From Pseudomonas sp. efr-133-TYG-5 (GTDB taxonomy: Bacteria; Pseudomonadota; Gammaproteobacteria; Pseudomonadales; Pseudomonadaceae), in NCBI RefSeq assembly GCF_030209175.1, contig NZ_JARVSM010000001.1, positions 1,922,001-1,986,000 on the forward strand: DNA of 64,000 bases. Reading direction: 5' to 3'. A program made the translations under genes and the position numbers. The notes under the pieces were generated by a model. It ran no database searches, was not told the DNA's origin, and saw only the letters and a program-made list of their open reading frames with translations. Position 1 is the first letter of the stretch, and the number at the start of each line of letters is the position of its first letter. Shown here in pieces: positions 43,913-54,157 of the stretch.

Positions 43913-46900
43913 TCAACACCACCGACAGTATCACCCTGCACGGCGATGATGTCCTTGAGAGCGCTGCGGCAATCCTGGAAGAGCTGGCTCAGAAAGCCAT
44001 GGAGGCCGAGAAGGTTGCGGGGAAAGCCAATCCCGAGCTTCTGAAGGATATGCAAGCCAGACATCGCCTGGCCTTAACCATCTTCCTGAGGCATCGGAAA
44101 GGTCGAGCTTTGACCTATCTGGAACTCACGACCCTCTACAGGCTCTGCCTCGTACCGGACAAACAGCTCGATCTTGCAATGCCCTTGTACGTGCAGCTTA
44201 CGGGCGAGCATACGCCACCTCCCAAAGATGTAAGCGGACTTCGCATCCCCATCCGGGCGATGTTCGTACTCTTATGGTCGAAGGGAAACGCCACCCTACC
44301 CTATAGCTTCAACCTGAGTGGTGTATGGCCCAAGTATCCCGAGATGATTGACAGATCTGAGGGTTTCATTCACGAGATCACTGGACTTAAGGAGTCGCAT
44401 CAGAAGCGCTGCAGTCGAACATTTCAGTATCGCGTTAACTGGAAAAAACCTGAAGATGTGGTATTCGAAGAGTTATGGGAGGCAGCTCCCGCAGTTGTTG
44501 ACAAACAACGCCAAATAAAAAGCAAAGCTAAGAAGGGCAGTATATGCCTTCACTTTTCTTATTTGTCTTGGCTTCTCCTATTCGCCCAAAAATATCCGGC
44601 GATTGTAAGTCCTGATCAAGCGCGACTGCTTGAGGGCTATCATACTCACTTAAGCACGACAAGGATTGAAGAATCGAGCGCCGAAATCAGAAAATCTTAT
44701 GCGGAGTTTGCAAAACACTGGGGTTCGATCGACCTTAATCAATCAAAAAGCGAAAACCTCAAATGGAGAAGGGCACGCTATAACTCAGGGCTGGATGGCC
44801 GCAAGAAGAGGAACCAAAAAAAATCTGAGGAAAAACTTGCCCGCAATACAAAAAGCTGGGAAGCGCAGAGTGTACTCTCTCCCGAAGAGTACGCGGTTCT
44901 GCCTGGTCGCAGGCGACCCACCAACGGTACATACGAATGGATTGAGGGTTATTACAACACCCCACAAAACCCGCACATTGAGAAAAATTTACTCTCATGG
45001 ATCAAAGCAGGAAATCTGCATTTTGGCCATATCGAAGAACTCGCGAAGACCACTCGCCGGCAAGAGATTGGCTATATTCATATCTTGATGGACTACCTGG
45101 GCAGGTATCTGCCCGCATGGCTGAGCAAACATCCAGAAAGCGGTATCGAATTCCCGACCAATATTGAGGAGTTCCATCGCTCCATATTTTGGCATCGCAC
45201 GAGCAAAAACACCAAGCTCACTAACAACAAAGATAACTCCGAGGTCGATCTTCCCCTCACGCTGATGCAGTTCTATGACCTCAAGCGGAGCATTAAAACC
45301 AAAGCACACTTCATCTTTTCTGTATGGCGATTTTTTGAGATCGCGATAGCGAACAGTAGCGACTTACTGCCAAACGGCAAAGTACTGATCAGCGGGCCAT
45401 ACAAAAACCCAGTCCATCCAGAGTTGGACTCACCCGGAAGTGGCCCGTCGGGAAAAAGTGACAAGGTTCCCTTGCCCATTAACTCCATGATGATGGTTGA
45501 AGCCTACATGTTGGCACTCGATGCGGTCGGAGTCGAACTCCAGCACAAATGCATCAAAGGCTTACTGAGTTTCCAAGACACCTTGGATCTGAAAAACAGC
45601 GTCTGGATTGACATTGAGAAATACGGAATTTCGTACTCCATCAAACTGTGGAACCCTGATGGCAGTTCTGAAGCCATGGAGATCCCCCTCAAAAAAGTCA
45701 TCAACGCCTACTCTTGGAAGAATGAAAAGTTCAAATCCAGTAACGGGGAAGTATACGTACCATGGTTGTCTCAGGTGAGGATGCTCACGGTGGCCCTGTT
45801 TTCTGGCCTACGCTTGCAAAATTGCCAATGGCTAGATGTTCGCAGCTTCGATAAATATTATGATCATTCCCTGAGGGGGAGTCTGAGCAGCTGTATTCTC
45901 TATGTCAACACGGACAAAAACGGCAATAGCCGTCCTGTGACTTTGCCTTACAAAGTCATGGACGTGCTGCTTCAAGAGCGCCATTTCCAGACAAAAGAAT
46001 ACGGCAAAAAATACAAGGGCGTTTATTACGAAAAAGACCCCAATAGCACTAATAAATATAAAAAAATCCACCCCCTTTTCAGGAGTCCGTGGCTCGAAAA
46101 CGGCGCACCGTTTTCCGATGCATCATACGCCCTCAAGTGGACGTTGATACTTCGGGGCTTTCAGGAGGTGTACAACAGCTTCGTACCCCCTGAAAATCGC
46201 CATGAGTTCGTGGAGCAAACAGCCAGTGGGAATTGGTCAGCAGTACACACTCCCCATGCGTTGCGTGCGACGTGGATTACTCATCGCCGCATTTATGCCT
46301 ACCTCGACTACGCCATTATCGGAGGACAAGTCGGCCACGCACAGCAGTACACGTCCGCTCATTACGTAGTTCCGACTAAGCAAGAAACGCTGGCACTGAT
46401 TGATTCCGCCAACAAAGCGGTTTCGGCGCACGCATTCGCGGCTCTGACCGGGCGGCCTCCCGCCCCGTCATCGCCCGACTCAGCCCTAGTCAAAGGCTGG
46501 ACACAGCATCGTGAAGAGACCGCGCGCGACCAGCATCTTGTCTCTGTAATCCCTGATATTTTGGACGCCGAGGAAACTGGCCTGGATTTGATTGCCAGCA
46601 CAAAAACTCAGCGCATCAAATTTCTAGAGTGTTGCATGTGCGCACTTGATGGCGAGTGCCCCAAAAAACTGATGGCTTTCACCCGGAAGGCTCGTACCTG
46701 TGGTATCTGCCCTTACGCTGTCTTCGGTGTCGACCACCTGCCTGGCCTTAACGCAAAAGTCCGCGACCTTGCTAACCGTGCTGAGAACCTCAAACCTAGG
46801 CTACAGCAGACACTAAAGCACCAGCCCAACTCATCCAACGCCGAGATAATTTACGACGAACTTTCGCTGTGCACCCTGGAGCTGGCTGGCTATCGTCAAG

Positions 46901-47358
46901 TCATCCAAATTCTCGAAAAAAAATGGCGAGAAGAAAAATTTCCCAAAGGCTACATCGCTCGTCATCGCGATCTTGCGAATGCTGTTCGTCACAGTGTCGA
47001 TATGGCAGATCCCAAGCAGCGCGTTATTTCGATGCTGATAGACGCCTCCCAGTTCCCAGCCTTCGCTTCAGAACATTACCCCCTGATTCTTGATGAGTTG
47101 GCACGTAATCCCGAATTCCTCCAGGTTGCCAACCAACCATTCGAGGAAAGGGAAATCTACATCGGGCAGATCTTGTCGATCATGGGCGGTACAGGCCTTA
47201 CATTTGAGGAAATCTCCGCGTATGCGCTGAGCAAGCCTTCCGCCCTCCTCCTCAACCATCAAGACTCAATGGCAGGGGCAATTGGGATGACCAGGCGAGC
47301 TCGTGTGTCCAAGTTAGGTGAATTGGCCAGGCGAGCTTGCAGGACTGCGCGAGACTGA
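43909..47358 (+). CDS. Large tyrosine recombinase, second gene of the mobility module (GmtZ/TnpB-like)
   Basis: This is a 1149-aa protein beginning with GTG that overlaps the upstream stop. It also carries a full recombinase set in the second half: box I Arg in FSGLRLQNCQWLDVRS (about residue 635), His-x-x-Arg in TPHALRATWITHRR (about 785), and GHAQQYTSAHYV with His and Tyr (about 808-817). After the catalytic domain comes a Cys-rich patch CCMCALDGECPKK and RTCGICPYAVFG (about 905-945), a likely zinc site, and then a helical tail of about 200 residues. The N-terminal 600 residues are unassigned. The pairing with a smaller recombinase is the basis of the GMT/Tn554-like call. Confidence 0.85.
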   Translation: MINTTDSITLHGDDVLESAAAILEELAQKAMEAEKVAGKANPELLKDMQARHRLALTIFLRHRKGRALTYLELTTLYRLCLVPDKQLDLAMPLYVQLTGEHTPPPKDVSGLRIPIRAMFVLLWSKGNATLPYSFNLSGVWPKYPEMIDRSEGFIHEITGLKESHQKRCSRTFQYRVNWKKPEDVVFEELWEAAPAVVDKQRQIKSKAKKGSICLHFSYLSWLLLFAQKYPAIVSPDQARLLEGYHTHLSTTRIEESSAEIRKSYAEFAKHWGSIDLNQSKSENLKWRRARYNSGLDGRKKRNQKKSEEKLARNTKSWEAQSVLSPEEYAVLPGRRRPTNGTYEWIEGYYNTPQNPHIEKNLLSWIKAGNLHFGHIEELAKTTRRQEIGYIHILMDYLGRYLPAWLSKHPESGIEFPTNIEEFHRSIFWHRTSKNTKLTNNKDNSEVDLPLTLMQFYDLKRSIKTKAHFIFSVWRFFEIAIANSSDLLPNGKVLISGPYKNPVHPELDSPGSGPSGKSDKVPLPINSMMMVEAYMLALDAVGVELQHKCIKGLLSFQDTLDLKNSVWIDIEKYGISYSIKLWNPDGSSEAMEIPLKKVINAYSWKNEKFKSSNGEVYVPWLSQVRMLTVALFSGLRLQNCQWLDVRSFDKYYDHSLRGSLSSCILYVNTDKNGNSRPVTLPYKVMDVLLQERHFQTKEYGKKYKGVYYEKDPNSTNKYKKIHPLFRSPWLENGAPFSDASYALKWTLILRGFQEVYNSFVPPENRHEFVEQTASGNWSAVHTPHALRATWITHRRIYAYLDYAIIGGQVGHAQQYTSAHYVVPTKQETLALIDSANKAVSAHAFAALTGRPPAPSSPDSALVKGWTQHREETARDQHLVSVIPDILDAEETGLDLIASTKTQRIKFLECCMCALDGECPKKLMAFTRKARTCGICPYAVFGVDHLPGLNAKVRDLANRAENLKPRLQQTLKHQPNSSNAEIIYDELSLCTLELAGYRQVIQILEKKWREEKFPKGYIARHRDLANAVRHSVDMADPKQRVISMLIDASQFPAFASEHYPLILDELARNPEFLQVANQPFEEREIYIGQILSIMGGTGLTFEEISAYALSKPSALLLNHQDSMAGAIGMTRRARVSKLGELARRACRTARD

Positions 47359-47360
47359 CC

Positions 47361-47978
47361 ATGAAAAGAACACCCACTAAAGCTCCGACTGCTCGAACAC
47401 CTAAAGAGCGACGAGGTGAAGCACAACTCAAGGCAACGATTGCTCGAATCTATTCCGCCTTGCAGGTGCTTCAACAACAGGCTGAGCCCTTCAAAAACAT
47501 CAGTCAGTTGGCAGATGAAGTCGCTCGTATCTGCGGCGTCGACCGCAGCCTGCTCTTGAAGCGTGGAAAGTCATACAGGAAGTGCCTCGACGCTTACCCA
47601 GGGCTCCTTGGCGATGGAAGTACCCCACCCACCCCATACAACACGGACATAGATCCACTGCATCCGGTCATGATCCGAAACACCCAGTTGGAGGAGGAGA
47701 ACGCCAAGCTTCGCAACATCGTGGACGATTTGTCGAAACGCCCCGTGCAGGCTGCCCGGTCTCAGGACGCTGCGACCAAGACCAGCGGAGTGGCTAAGTA
47801 CCAGCGCGAGTATGAAGTGACCTGCCAGTTGGTGGACAGGATCCTCGATCACAAGCGGGCCATTCGGATCATAAACGACACCCTGACCGACCTCTCAGAT
47901 GTCAGCGGCATCCCGAAACCGATAGCCGACTCAACACTCATTGCCCCCTATGTCGAATGGAAGAATGCCCGTGCGTGA
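47361..47978 (+). CDS. Small HTH/coiled-coil protein, third gene of the mobility module (GmtX/TnpC-like)
   Basis: This is a 205-aa protein starting two bases after the large recombinase stop. The basic N-terminus (MKRTPTKAPTARTPKERRGE) leads into a helical region with an HTH-like stretch (ISQLADEVARICGVDRSLLL), then a coiled-coil heptad run (QLEEENAKLRNIVDDLSK), and a C-terminal helical part. This is the look of TnpC-type accessory proteins that help paired tyrosine recombinases. I cannot tell it from a GmtX by eye. Confidence 0.75.
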   Translation: MKRTPTKAPTARTPKERRGEAQLKATIARIYSALQVLQQQAEPFKNISQLADEVARICGVDRSLLLKRGKSYRKCLDAYPGLLGDGSTPPTPYNTDIDPLHPVMIRNTQLEEENAKLRNIVDDLSKRPVQAARSQDAATKTSGVAKYQREYEVTCQLVDRILDHKRAIRIINDTLTDLSDVSGIPKPIADSTLIAPYVEWKNARA

Positions 47979-48498
47979 ACTGAATGATCGTATCTCCAAT
48001 GCTGAGGCTGAAGTTGGGTTGGGAGCTGGGGCTAGGTCAGCCGGGAGTGCTTCTGGTGTAGATGCTTCTGCAGGTGCTTCTGGTGGCGGTTCTGGAGGCG
48101 GTTCGCCGCATGAGGTGCTACGCGCCATGAAACCTGAACTGGAGTCGGCGAAGAGGCTGCGCCAGGTAGCCCTGGAGATCATCGAGTCAGGTAAGAGCGT
48201 GCCGATGCGGGCCGGCAAGATAAACCTTGCATGGCTGGCCGGGACGGTGGGGCTTACCAGGCAGGTCTTCTACGAGGGGCGTGGCGGGCCAGAGCTGTCC
48301 CAGATTGCTGAGCTGCTGCTGGAGCATGTGCGATCTCAACCCTCCACCAAAGCCCATTCGCAGTACGACAAATCACTGGCCAGCTTACGAACCGAGATCC
48401 AACTGCTCAGAACCCAGCTGCGAGATGCCGAGTGTGGCTTGCAGCGTGCGGCTTTCCGGGAAGAGATCATTCGGTCAGGGAAGATCCTCACGTTCTGA
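47965..48498 (+). CDS. Small HTH/coiled-coil protein, fourth gene of the mobility module
   Basis: This 177-aa protein overlaps the previous gene's end. It has an Ala/Gly/Ser low-complexity segment (GASGGGSGGGSPHEVLRAMK), an HTH-like stretch (INLAWLAGTVGLTRQVFYEG) and a C-terminal coiled coil (LASLRTEIQLLRTQLRDAEC). The design parallels the third gene, so it may be a diverged partner. An alternative start is the ATG at 47950. It is read as an accessory DNA-binding protein of the recombinases. Confidence 0.7.
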   Translation: MPVRELNDRISNAEAEVGLGAGARSAGSASGVDASAGASGGGSGGGSPHEVLRAMKPELESAKRLRQVALEIIESGKSVPMRAGKINLAWLAGTVGLTRQVFYEGRGGPELSQIAELLLEHVRSQPSTKAHSQYDKSLASLRTEIQLLRTQLRDAECGLQRAAFREEIIRSGKILTF

Positions 48499-48590
48499 CT
48501 GGGCCCTTGGCAGGCCCCGCTTCGCGGCTCTACAGCAGCTTCCGTCCAGCATCATTTCCCTGTCTTCCTACCCAACGGTGCATCAGGCCA

Positions 48591-50561
48591 ATGGCAAAGT
48601 ACTACTTCGTCCGGAAATTCACGCTCACCCTGGGTGGCGAGCGACAACTCCATCTCCTATCGCTGGCCACCGGGACATCCTTCAAGGCGCGACTCGATCC
48701 GGAGCTAGTGTCGAAACCCATATTCCCCGGCATGACCTATCGCGCGTCCATCGCTAAGCGTGGGAGGGGGCTGGTCATTACCTACCTGTACCCCGCTCTT
48801 TGCGTGGAATATGACGAATGCAGGGCACTGGCGGGCTTCGTTAGTACACAGAAAGCGCTCCCCCAATACTCACCGCCGTCCGGTCTCGCGAGCGTTTTGG
48901 AACAAGCTGCTTTGCTGGAACAGCGCAGTGTGCGGCAGCTGCTTGACCATGAGAGTCGGTTCATTCTTGGGAAGCACCTGGGCGATGCTCAGACGGCCCA
49001 GTTGCAGTTCGCATGGCAGGAGTACCAGGCCTTCCAGGAGTCGGTGTCTGGACTCATGATCCAGGGATTCGATCAAGCCAGTGCGGAGCAGATGGTGATT
49101 TGTCTGCCACTAAACGCCTGCTTCCTCCTTATTCATCCCCCACTGGCACTGCCGTTTCTTGAGACCAATGACGACTCAGTTCTGGATCATCCAGGCTTCG
49201 ATCAGACGCCTGGGTTGAGGAAGGCCTGGGCACTGCTAAGGCATCTGGAAGCCCAGTCAACGGCGGGGAACACCCTTGTTGAGGTCGCTTTTGTTTATGG
49301 GTGTGGGGCTGACGTGGTTGGGGTAAATGCGGTTGAGGTAGATGGCGGTGGCGATGCTAACGGCAGCGTCATCGCAGGCTCGGATGATGTGCTTGAGGCG
49401 ATTCGCGAGTGTGAGGGCCACGGCTGGGTTGTGGCGACGGAGGGCCACGTTCAGCTCAAGTCGAACCATATTCTGCAGAGCGCAGTACGCCATCATCTGA
49501 CCAGGATCTGCACGCCCTTTCACCCAACCTATAGCGAGCGTGAGATTGAACACGCCTTCAGCCGCTTGAGCGCGTTCACCCCGGACATGTTCGCTTTCGA
49601 CATGCTCGACGAAGTGACCTTGGCACTGAATTCACGCGTACTGCTCGTTCGATATGACGATGTCAAAGCAGCCGTCGAATTCACCCAGCAGTACTGTGCG
49701 GTCTCGGAGCTTTTGACGAATACCGTTCCGACCTCGGTGACGATCGCGAAGGCCGGGTGCGCGGCCTATGAAAATGAGTTAGGTCATGCCCCTGTTCCGT
49801 TCTACGAAATTACAGATGGCGCGCATGCCAAGGCAATCGTCGTACATCAGTTCAATCAGTTGCCCTTGTTCGAGATTTTTCAGCTGCTGGCAGAGCTGGA
49901 GAATGTGGTGAATTTGGTTGCGCTGGTCGATGCCACCCTGCCGGCCAATGCAGCTGTTGACCAGATGTCTCGCTACTTCCCCACCGTGGATGTCCGCATT
50001 CGCCAGCAAGGTGCTTTGCCGATCCAGCGATGCCTTCGGAAACTCCCCGAGATCGAGTCACGGATCAATGCAGAGGACGTTCAGCGCATCGCGGTGATCT
50101 GTGATTGCCCTGAGATTGCCCACCTGCTGAACCGGCGGTACAGCTCAGTTCCAGCAGATACGAAAGTGCCTAAAAAGGGCGATTTGATTCGGCTTTCTCC
50201 CCGTGGTCTTCGACGTAAGGATGACTCCCTGATTCGCATCGTGAACGTCAAGTCGAATGAGCTTTTCGTGTCTCAGTCACAGACGTATCGGATCATCAAA
50301 GCGGACGAGTTCGCGGGGTACTCATGGGATGCTGGGTTTGCATTGAGTCCTAACGAAGCACTGGGGGTCGAGCTCCCTCCAGTATTGGTGTTTACCTCCG
50401 CTCAAGGCGGTGCTGGTGGGGAAAGGGCGGGGGCTGCGTTCGTCCGGAACCTGCAGGCGCAAGGGGTTCGCGTGATTGAGCACTGCGTGTATGAGATTGA
50501 GGGCTATCCGAGGCTTGCGAGTCCTGGGACTTTGCAGCGGATTGTGCCGCTGGTTGAGTGA
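48591..50561 (+). CDS. Hypothetical protein linked to the mobility module, 656 aa
   Basis: I do not recognise a family. The ATG at 48591 (MAKYYFVRKFTLTLGGERQL) is chosen over an open frame that starts 53 codons earlier inside the preceding gene. There is no visible P-loop. Middle sequences (HLTRICTPFHPTYSEREIEH, FAFDMLDEVTLALNSRVLLV) and the end (VRNLQAQGVRVIEHCVYEIE, GTLQRIVPLVE) look well structured. A short Gly-rich segment (EVDGGGDANGSVIAG) lies about residue 240. The last 124 bp are repeated at 61172-61295, so the 3' end appears to be a boundary used by incoming cargo. Confidence 0.75.
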   Translation: MAKYYFVRKFTLTLGGERQLHLLSLATGTSFKARLDPELVSKPIFPGMTYRASIAKRGRGLVITYLYPALCVEYDECRALAGFVSTQKALPQYSPPSGLASVLEQAALLEQRSVRQLLDHESRFILGKHLGDAQTAQLQFAWQEYQAFQESVSGLMIQGFDQASAEQMVICLPLNACFLLIHPPLALPFLETNDDSVLDHPGFDQTPGLRKAWALLRHLEAQSTAGNTLVEVAFVYGCGADVVGVNAVEVDGGGDANGSVIAGSDDVLEAIRECEGHGWVVATEGHVQLKSNHILQSAVRHHLTRICTPFHPTYSEREIEHAFSRLSAFTPDMFAFDMLDEVTLALNSRVLLVRYDDVKAAVEFTQQYCAVSELLTNTVPTSVTIAKAGCAAYENELGHAPVPFYEITDGAHAKAIVVHQFNQLPLFEIFQLLAELENVVNLVALVDATLPANAAVDQMSRYFPTVDVRIRQQGALPIQRCLRKLPEIESRINAEDVQRIAVICDCPEIAHLLNRRYSSVPADTKVPKKGDLIRLSPRGLRRKDDSLIRIVNVKSNELFVSQSQTYRIIKADEFAGYSWDAGFALSPNEALGVELPPVLVFTSAQGGAGGERAGAAFVRNLQAQGVRVIEHCVYEIEGYPRLASPGTLQRIVPLVE

Positions 50562-50565
50562 TGCT
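50442..50565 (+). repeat. Direct repeat copy 1: 3' end of the 656-aa gene
   Basis: This segment, from the codons for VRNLQAQG to four bases past the stop, aligns without gaps with 61172-61295, 10,730 bp away. Weaker similarity runs back to about 50380. The sequences share long identical blocks such as AACCTGCAGGCGCAAGGGGT. Differences are mostly at third codon positions. Confidence 0.9.
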
Positions 50566-50733
50566 TGATTGCGCCGTCTCTAGCCGGTCTTCGCGGAGTC
50601 CGACGAGACTCGATCTATCCACTCGCCTTGGCTGCGGATTGCCGATACGACTCTGAAAACAACAAGGCAAGAAATTGAGTTATGTTCGAGCTCAGCTACC
50701 CTTGATCGCAATTGGCGACTTCTCGGGTGATGG

Positions 50734-50849
50734 ATGCGCGTTGCGCAGTTGACTGTAAAAATTTCAGGGGCATCAAGCATCTCGAATGGAAGCTGATGGG
50801 ACAGTCCATTTGTTGCCTGATCGGCGTGGGCGACAGCGCGAAAACAACC
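50734..50849 (+). pseudogene. N-terminal remnant of an OLD-type ATPase/nuclease, frameshifted
   Basis: From the ATG at 50734 the frame gives MRVAQLTVK; with one base restored near 50765 it continues FRGIKHLEWKLMGQSICCLI and GVGDSAKTT. That is the start of an OLD-family or RecF-like ATPase: a first strand, the NFRGI loop, and a P-loop of GxGDSxKTT form. The coding sequence then stops abruptly and runs into the decayed GIY-YIG gene end. The missing base and loss of everything after the P-loop mark it as dead. Confidence 0.65.
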
Positions 50850-51132
50850 GTCAGGGAGTACCGTCGACTTTGACTACGGCTCCGTGATAGACCGCCTCCC
50901 TTGAGTACCTTGGCACACGCGAGGCTGCAGGCGAGTCCAACCAAAGCCATTCGTTAGCGCTGACGGCTCAAGTGCAGGAGCGACGGCGTACCCGCCCGAA
51001 GCGTATCTGATTGATCGCCGTTACTTTCAGCGAAGAACGGATTATCCAGGCACAGGAAATCAGCCATCCAAGCTTTTTAATTGCAGGGACTCCTCAAAGC
51101 CTGTGTATTCACGAATGGGAGTCAGTTGCTTA
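50850..51132. pseudogene. Decayed second copy of the GIY-YIG fusion gene end and its convergent neighbour
   Basis: 50855-50895 codes GSTVDFDYGSVIDRLP-stop on the + strand, nearly the same as the last 16 codons of the fusion gene at 22855-23757. From about 50998 the - strand matches the end of the 263-aa gene (LDNPFF against LDNPVF), then jumps across about 147 bp (23899-24045) and continues to match to 51132 (GTATTCACGAATGGGAGTCA against CATATTCACGAATGGGTGTG). Both reading frames are broken. It shows the two genes once lay side by side here as well. Confidence 0.8.
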
Positions 51133-51304
51133 CCGGCTCAAGAGCCTACTTGACCCGCACTCACCAGAGTGAGATCCGGCCTATACGGCGGGGTTGGCAA
51201 TGGGCGATTGAAAGTAACCATGTCAGAACCCTGTTCTGGCGCCGCGTTCATTTGCTTGGCACCTCTCGCTGTATGAGGCACTAAGCAGGTGGCAACTCAG
51301 CGGG
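51133..51304. other. Remaining graveyard sequence
   Basis: I see no gene in this short stretch, nor in 50566-50733. Together with the two pseudogene segments they make a 743-bp gene-free stretch between the 656-aa gene and the SMC-like ATPase gene. Confidence 0.4.
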
Positions 51305-54157
51305 CTACTCCCCTACCCCCTCACGATGCGCCACGCTCACTACGCAGCGCTCGATGAACTCAAGCTCCTGGGTGAGTTCAATGGCGCGCTTTTCCAGCGC
51401 CTTCAACACGGCCTGGTGGTCTTTTTGCACCTCTTCCGGCGCTCTGGCGAGGCCTGCCAGCTTCCTGCGGCCCTTCTCGATTTTTTCGTTGACCTCAGCA
51501 AGGTATCTCTCACCGGACTCCTTCTTTTTGTCCGTGAAAAGCTGGCATTCCAGGAAACGGATGGCATCGTATATTTTCAAGACTTCACCACTGGTCTTGG
51601 AGTGCACGAAGTTCAGGCTGCCTTCATCAAAGGCGTGGTGCTCCTGGTTTTGGCCGCCCCAGTTGACCAGGTCGTTCTTGATGAAATTGAAGTGCGACAG
51701 GTCGTAGTCGATGAACGGCTCCACCAGCTTGAAGGTGTGCTCCAGGCTTATCTGGAGGTACATGCTCTTCTTGAGCTGGGACTTGTTGAAATTGGCAGTG
51801 ACCTGTACGCCGTTCTCAATGCAGAACTCCAGCACCATGGACTCGAACCAGATCCGGCAATACAGCAACGCCTGTCGAACGTCGAAAACAGACAGCGCCA
51901 CGTGCACCTTTCTCTGAAAACCGCCTGCATGATCAATGACCACGATGCCTTTGTTCGTATAGCTGAGCACATGGTTTGCATGCTGGGCGGATTGAGGATG
52001 GCGATCAGCGATGATGCAGAAGCGCTCCCAGAAGAGGCGATCGTGGGTCGTCACCACCATCTGGATCCGGCGCAGGTAGTCATCATTGAAAAACAAGTCG
52101 ATGATATTGGATCGGTGATCCGTATCGATCGCGTTGACGACGTCATCAAAAACGATGAGCGGAAAATTGTTTTTCTCAGCCATCGCCAAGAGAATCGACA
52201 AGCCCAGCGCCCTCAGATGCCCTTCGCTGAGCACAGCAAACGCATCCAGCAGGGATCCGTCCACGTTGGTGATCTTGATCCGGTAGCTCTCCGTAAGCTT
52301 TTCAAAGGCCAGCGTCTCTATCTGCTCATGGTCATCGTCGTGGTTATTGATCGCTCGGTAGTACTCGGCAGCCTTGGCTTCGATCCCTGTAATGCGCGCC
52401 TTTTCAAGCTCCAGCTTGTAGTCCAACAGGTCGCTGTAGAGCGTTCGGTATTCAGCCTCAAGATCCTTGAGCAACTGGTTGAAATGGCTGTTATCTACCG
52501 AGTCATTGAGCAAAGCCGTTCTCTGCCCTATCAGCGCAAGCATCCTATCATTGGCGTCTGTGAACCCGGTTAGCGCCTGGGTTTTGAGGTCAAACTGTCG
52601 TTTCAGCAACTCATCGACCTGCTTGAGGTGTTCGATGAGCGCATCCAGACGAGCCGCTTGAACCTCCGCCTGATCAACCTCCCGTTGCTTGCGCTCGCAG
52701 GCACGCAGATAGGCCTCGATCTGGACTGCACTGTCAGCGCAGAGTGCGATGAAAGCATTGAGGACAGACCCCGCCACTGTCGAGCGGTCAGTCGCCGTAT
52801 GGAACTCAATGAGCACCGCTTCCAATGCGTCCATCGCCAGTGGGCAGGGTACATCGGCATAGGCATTGGCCTTCACGGAACTGATCCCGGTCGCGATCCT
52901 TGAAGCCCAGAGGACAACTTGAGCATCATTTTTCTGTTTGGATTGCTTCAGAGCCTCCAGAGCCCCGAGCGCCTTGATCTGATCACGAGCCCTTTCAAAC
53001 GGGTTCACCGTGACTTGGTCAAGGGGCGTCAAACAGGCGGGACAGGTCTTCTCAGACGGCTGTTCGGTGGCTTCCAAAGCCTCCAAGGCTTCAAAAACAG
53101 CGCGATAATTAACGTCACTGGCCCTTTTCAGAAACAGTGTCTCGATCTGCGTTTTGCGGCTGAGCAACCGCTTGGCGATGGCAGACGTACGCGCAACATG
53201 CTTGATGGGAATGACCACCGGTGCTTTGGCGGCTCGCAGTCGCTCGGCCCCACGGATGTGCATGTCTATCGTCTTGCGCAGCCGCTTTGCCTTTGGACGA
53301 ATTTCGAAATCCTGATCGGCCCGCAGCCCCAAGAGCTGACAGGTTTGCGAAATCGCAGCGTACAGATCTGCCCTGTGCTTGCTCCGCACTTGGCAAAGCT
53401 CTGTTCGAGCGCGTTCAAGGTTCGTCAGGGCCTCGGCCTGGTCGGCACGCATGAATGCCTTGAGCGTAAAACTGTCAGGGCGCACGAATCGGGAAATGAC
53501 GTCCTGAAGCTCTTCCAGGCCGAACAGGGTCGCCAAGACATCACTTTCGCCACTGCCAGTGTCCTTGGAGCCCAGGAGCGAAAACTCCTGAAGGCGATTG
53601 CGATCAATAAAGCAGCTTGACCAACTGATACTGGGCGCAATTTTGAGCTTATTCGCTCCCAGGAGAGCGAGCTGAGGCTTGGTTTCTCCTCGCGCAATGT
53701 ACTGCTTGACCTTGGTCTTGCGCCTGGCGGCTTCCTTGATGTCCCCAGTGGTGCAAATTTCGATGGCTTCACAGAGCGATGATTTGCCGCCGCCATTGGG
53801 CGCGTAGAAAATGTTTTTCAGCTTACTGAATCGAATGAACGTGCCTTTGTCGTCAGCACCAAACTCGCCAAAGCCCCGGAAATTCCTGACGCGCAGGTAA
53901 TCCAACGCCCCCAAGCCCGAGGGTGGTATCCGATCCAGTTCAGGCCTTTTATCGAGCACTTTCTTGAAGCGAGCAGCGACACGCTGGTAGTTGCGACCCA
54001 GCAATTGATCCGACGCCGTGGTGATGTGTGACTTGATGTGGTCGGAGTAGCGGCCCTTGCTTTGGTTGGCTTGGTACATACACCAAAGAAGCACCAGGTA
54101 CGCATCAGTACGCCCCTCAAGGTTCTGCCTGGCAAAACTTAAAAGGTACTGACTCAT
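51305..54157 (-). CDS. SMC/Rad50-like AAA ATPase, 950 aa
   Basis: The first 85 residues are an extra helical domain not usual for this class ([20 protein letters not shown]). The ATPase follows: FRGFG loop, Walker [10 protein letters not shown] (119-127), long coiled arms with a CPACLTPLD zinc-hook-like apex (about 385), signature [16 protein letters not shown], Walker [14 protein letters not shown], and [10 protein letters not shown] switch His. A C-terminal domain of about 200 residues has [19 protein letters not shown], as in several defence ATPases. The start lies 277 bp from the divergent 1321-aa gene. It is a probable sensor/effector ATPase; nuclease activity is not evident. Confidence 0.85.
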   Translation of the reverse strand: MSQYLLSFARQNLEGRTDAYLVLLWCMYQANQSKGRYSDHIKSHITTASDQLLGRNYQRVAARFKKVLDKRPELDRIPPSGLGALDYLRVRNFRGFGEFGADDKGTFIRFSKLKNIFYAPNGGGKSSLCEAIEICTTGDIKEAARRKTKVKQYIARGETKPQLALLGANKLKIAPSISWSSCFIDRNRLQEFSLLGSKDTGSGESDVLATLFGLEELQDVISRFVRPDSFTLKAFMRADQAEALTNLERARTELCQVRSKHRADLYAAISQTCQLLGLRADQDFEIRPKAKRLRKTIDMHIRGAERLRAAKAPVVIPIKHVARTSAIAKRLLSRKTQIETLFLKRASDVNYRAVFEALEALEATEQPSEKTCPACLTPLDQVTVNPFERARDQIKALGALEALKQSKQKNDAQVVLWASRIATGISSVKANAYADVPCPLAMDALEAVLIEFHTATDRSTVAGSVLNAFIALCADSAVQIEAYLRACERKQREVDQAEVQAARLDALIEHLKQVDELLKRQFDLKTQALTGFTDANDRMLALIGQRTALLNDSVDNSHFNQLLKDLEAEYRTLYSDLLDYKLELEKARITGIEAKAAEYYRAINNHDDDHEQIETLAFEKLTESYRIKITNVDGSLLDAFAVLSEGHLRALGLSILLAMAEKNNFPLIVFDDVVNAIDTDHRSNIIDLFFNDDYLRRIQMVVTTHDRLFWERFCIIADRHPQSAQHANHVLSYTNKGIVVIDHAGGFQRKVHVALSVFDVRQALLYCRIWFESMVLEFCIENGVQVTANFNKSQLKKSMYLQISLEHTFKLVEPFIDYDLSHFNFIKNDLVNWGGQNQEHHAFDEGSLNFVHSKTSGEVLKIYDAIRFLECQLFTDKKKESGERYLAEVNEKIEKGRRKLAGLARAPEEVQKDHQAVLKALEKRAIELTQELEFIERCVVSVAHREGVGE

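Noticed and set aside
48432..48590. 53-codon N-terminal extension of the 656-aa gene
   Set aside because: It overlaps the preceding gene in another frame and its composition is not protein-like; the ATG at 48591 begins a well-structured sequence.
51326..52573. 415-aa open frame antisense to the SMC-like ATPase gene
   Set aside because: The ATPase on the other strand has all motifs; the antisense frame has no start signal or recognisable domain.
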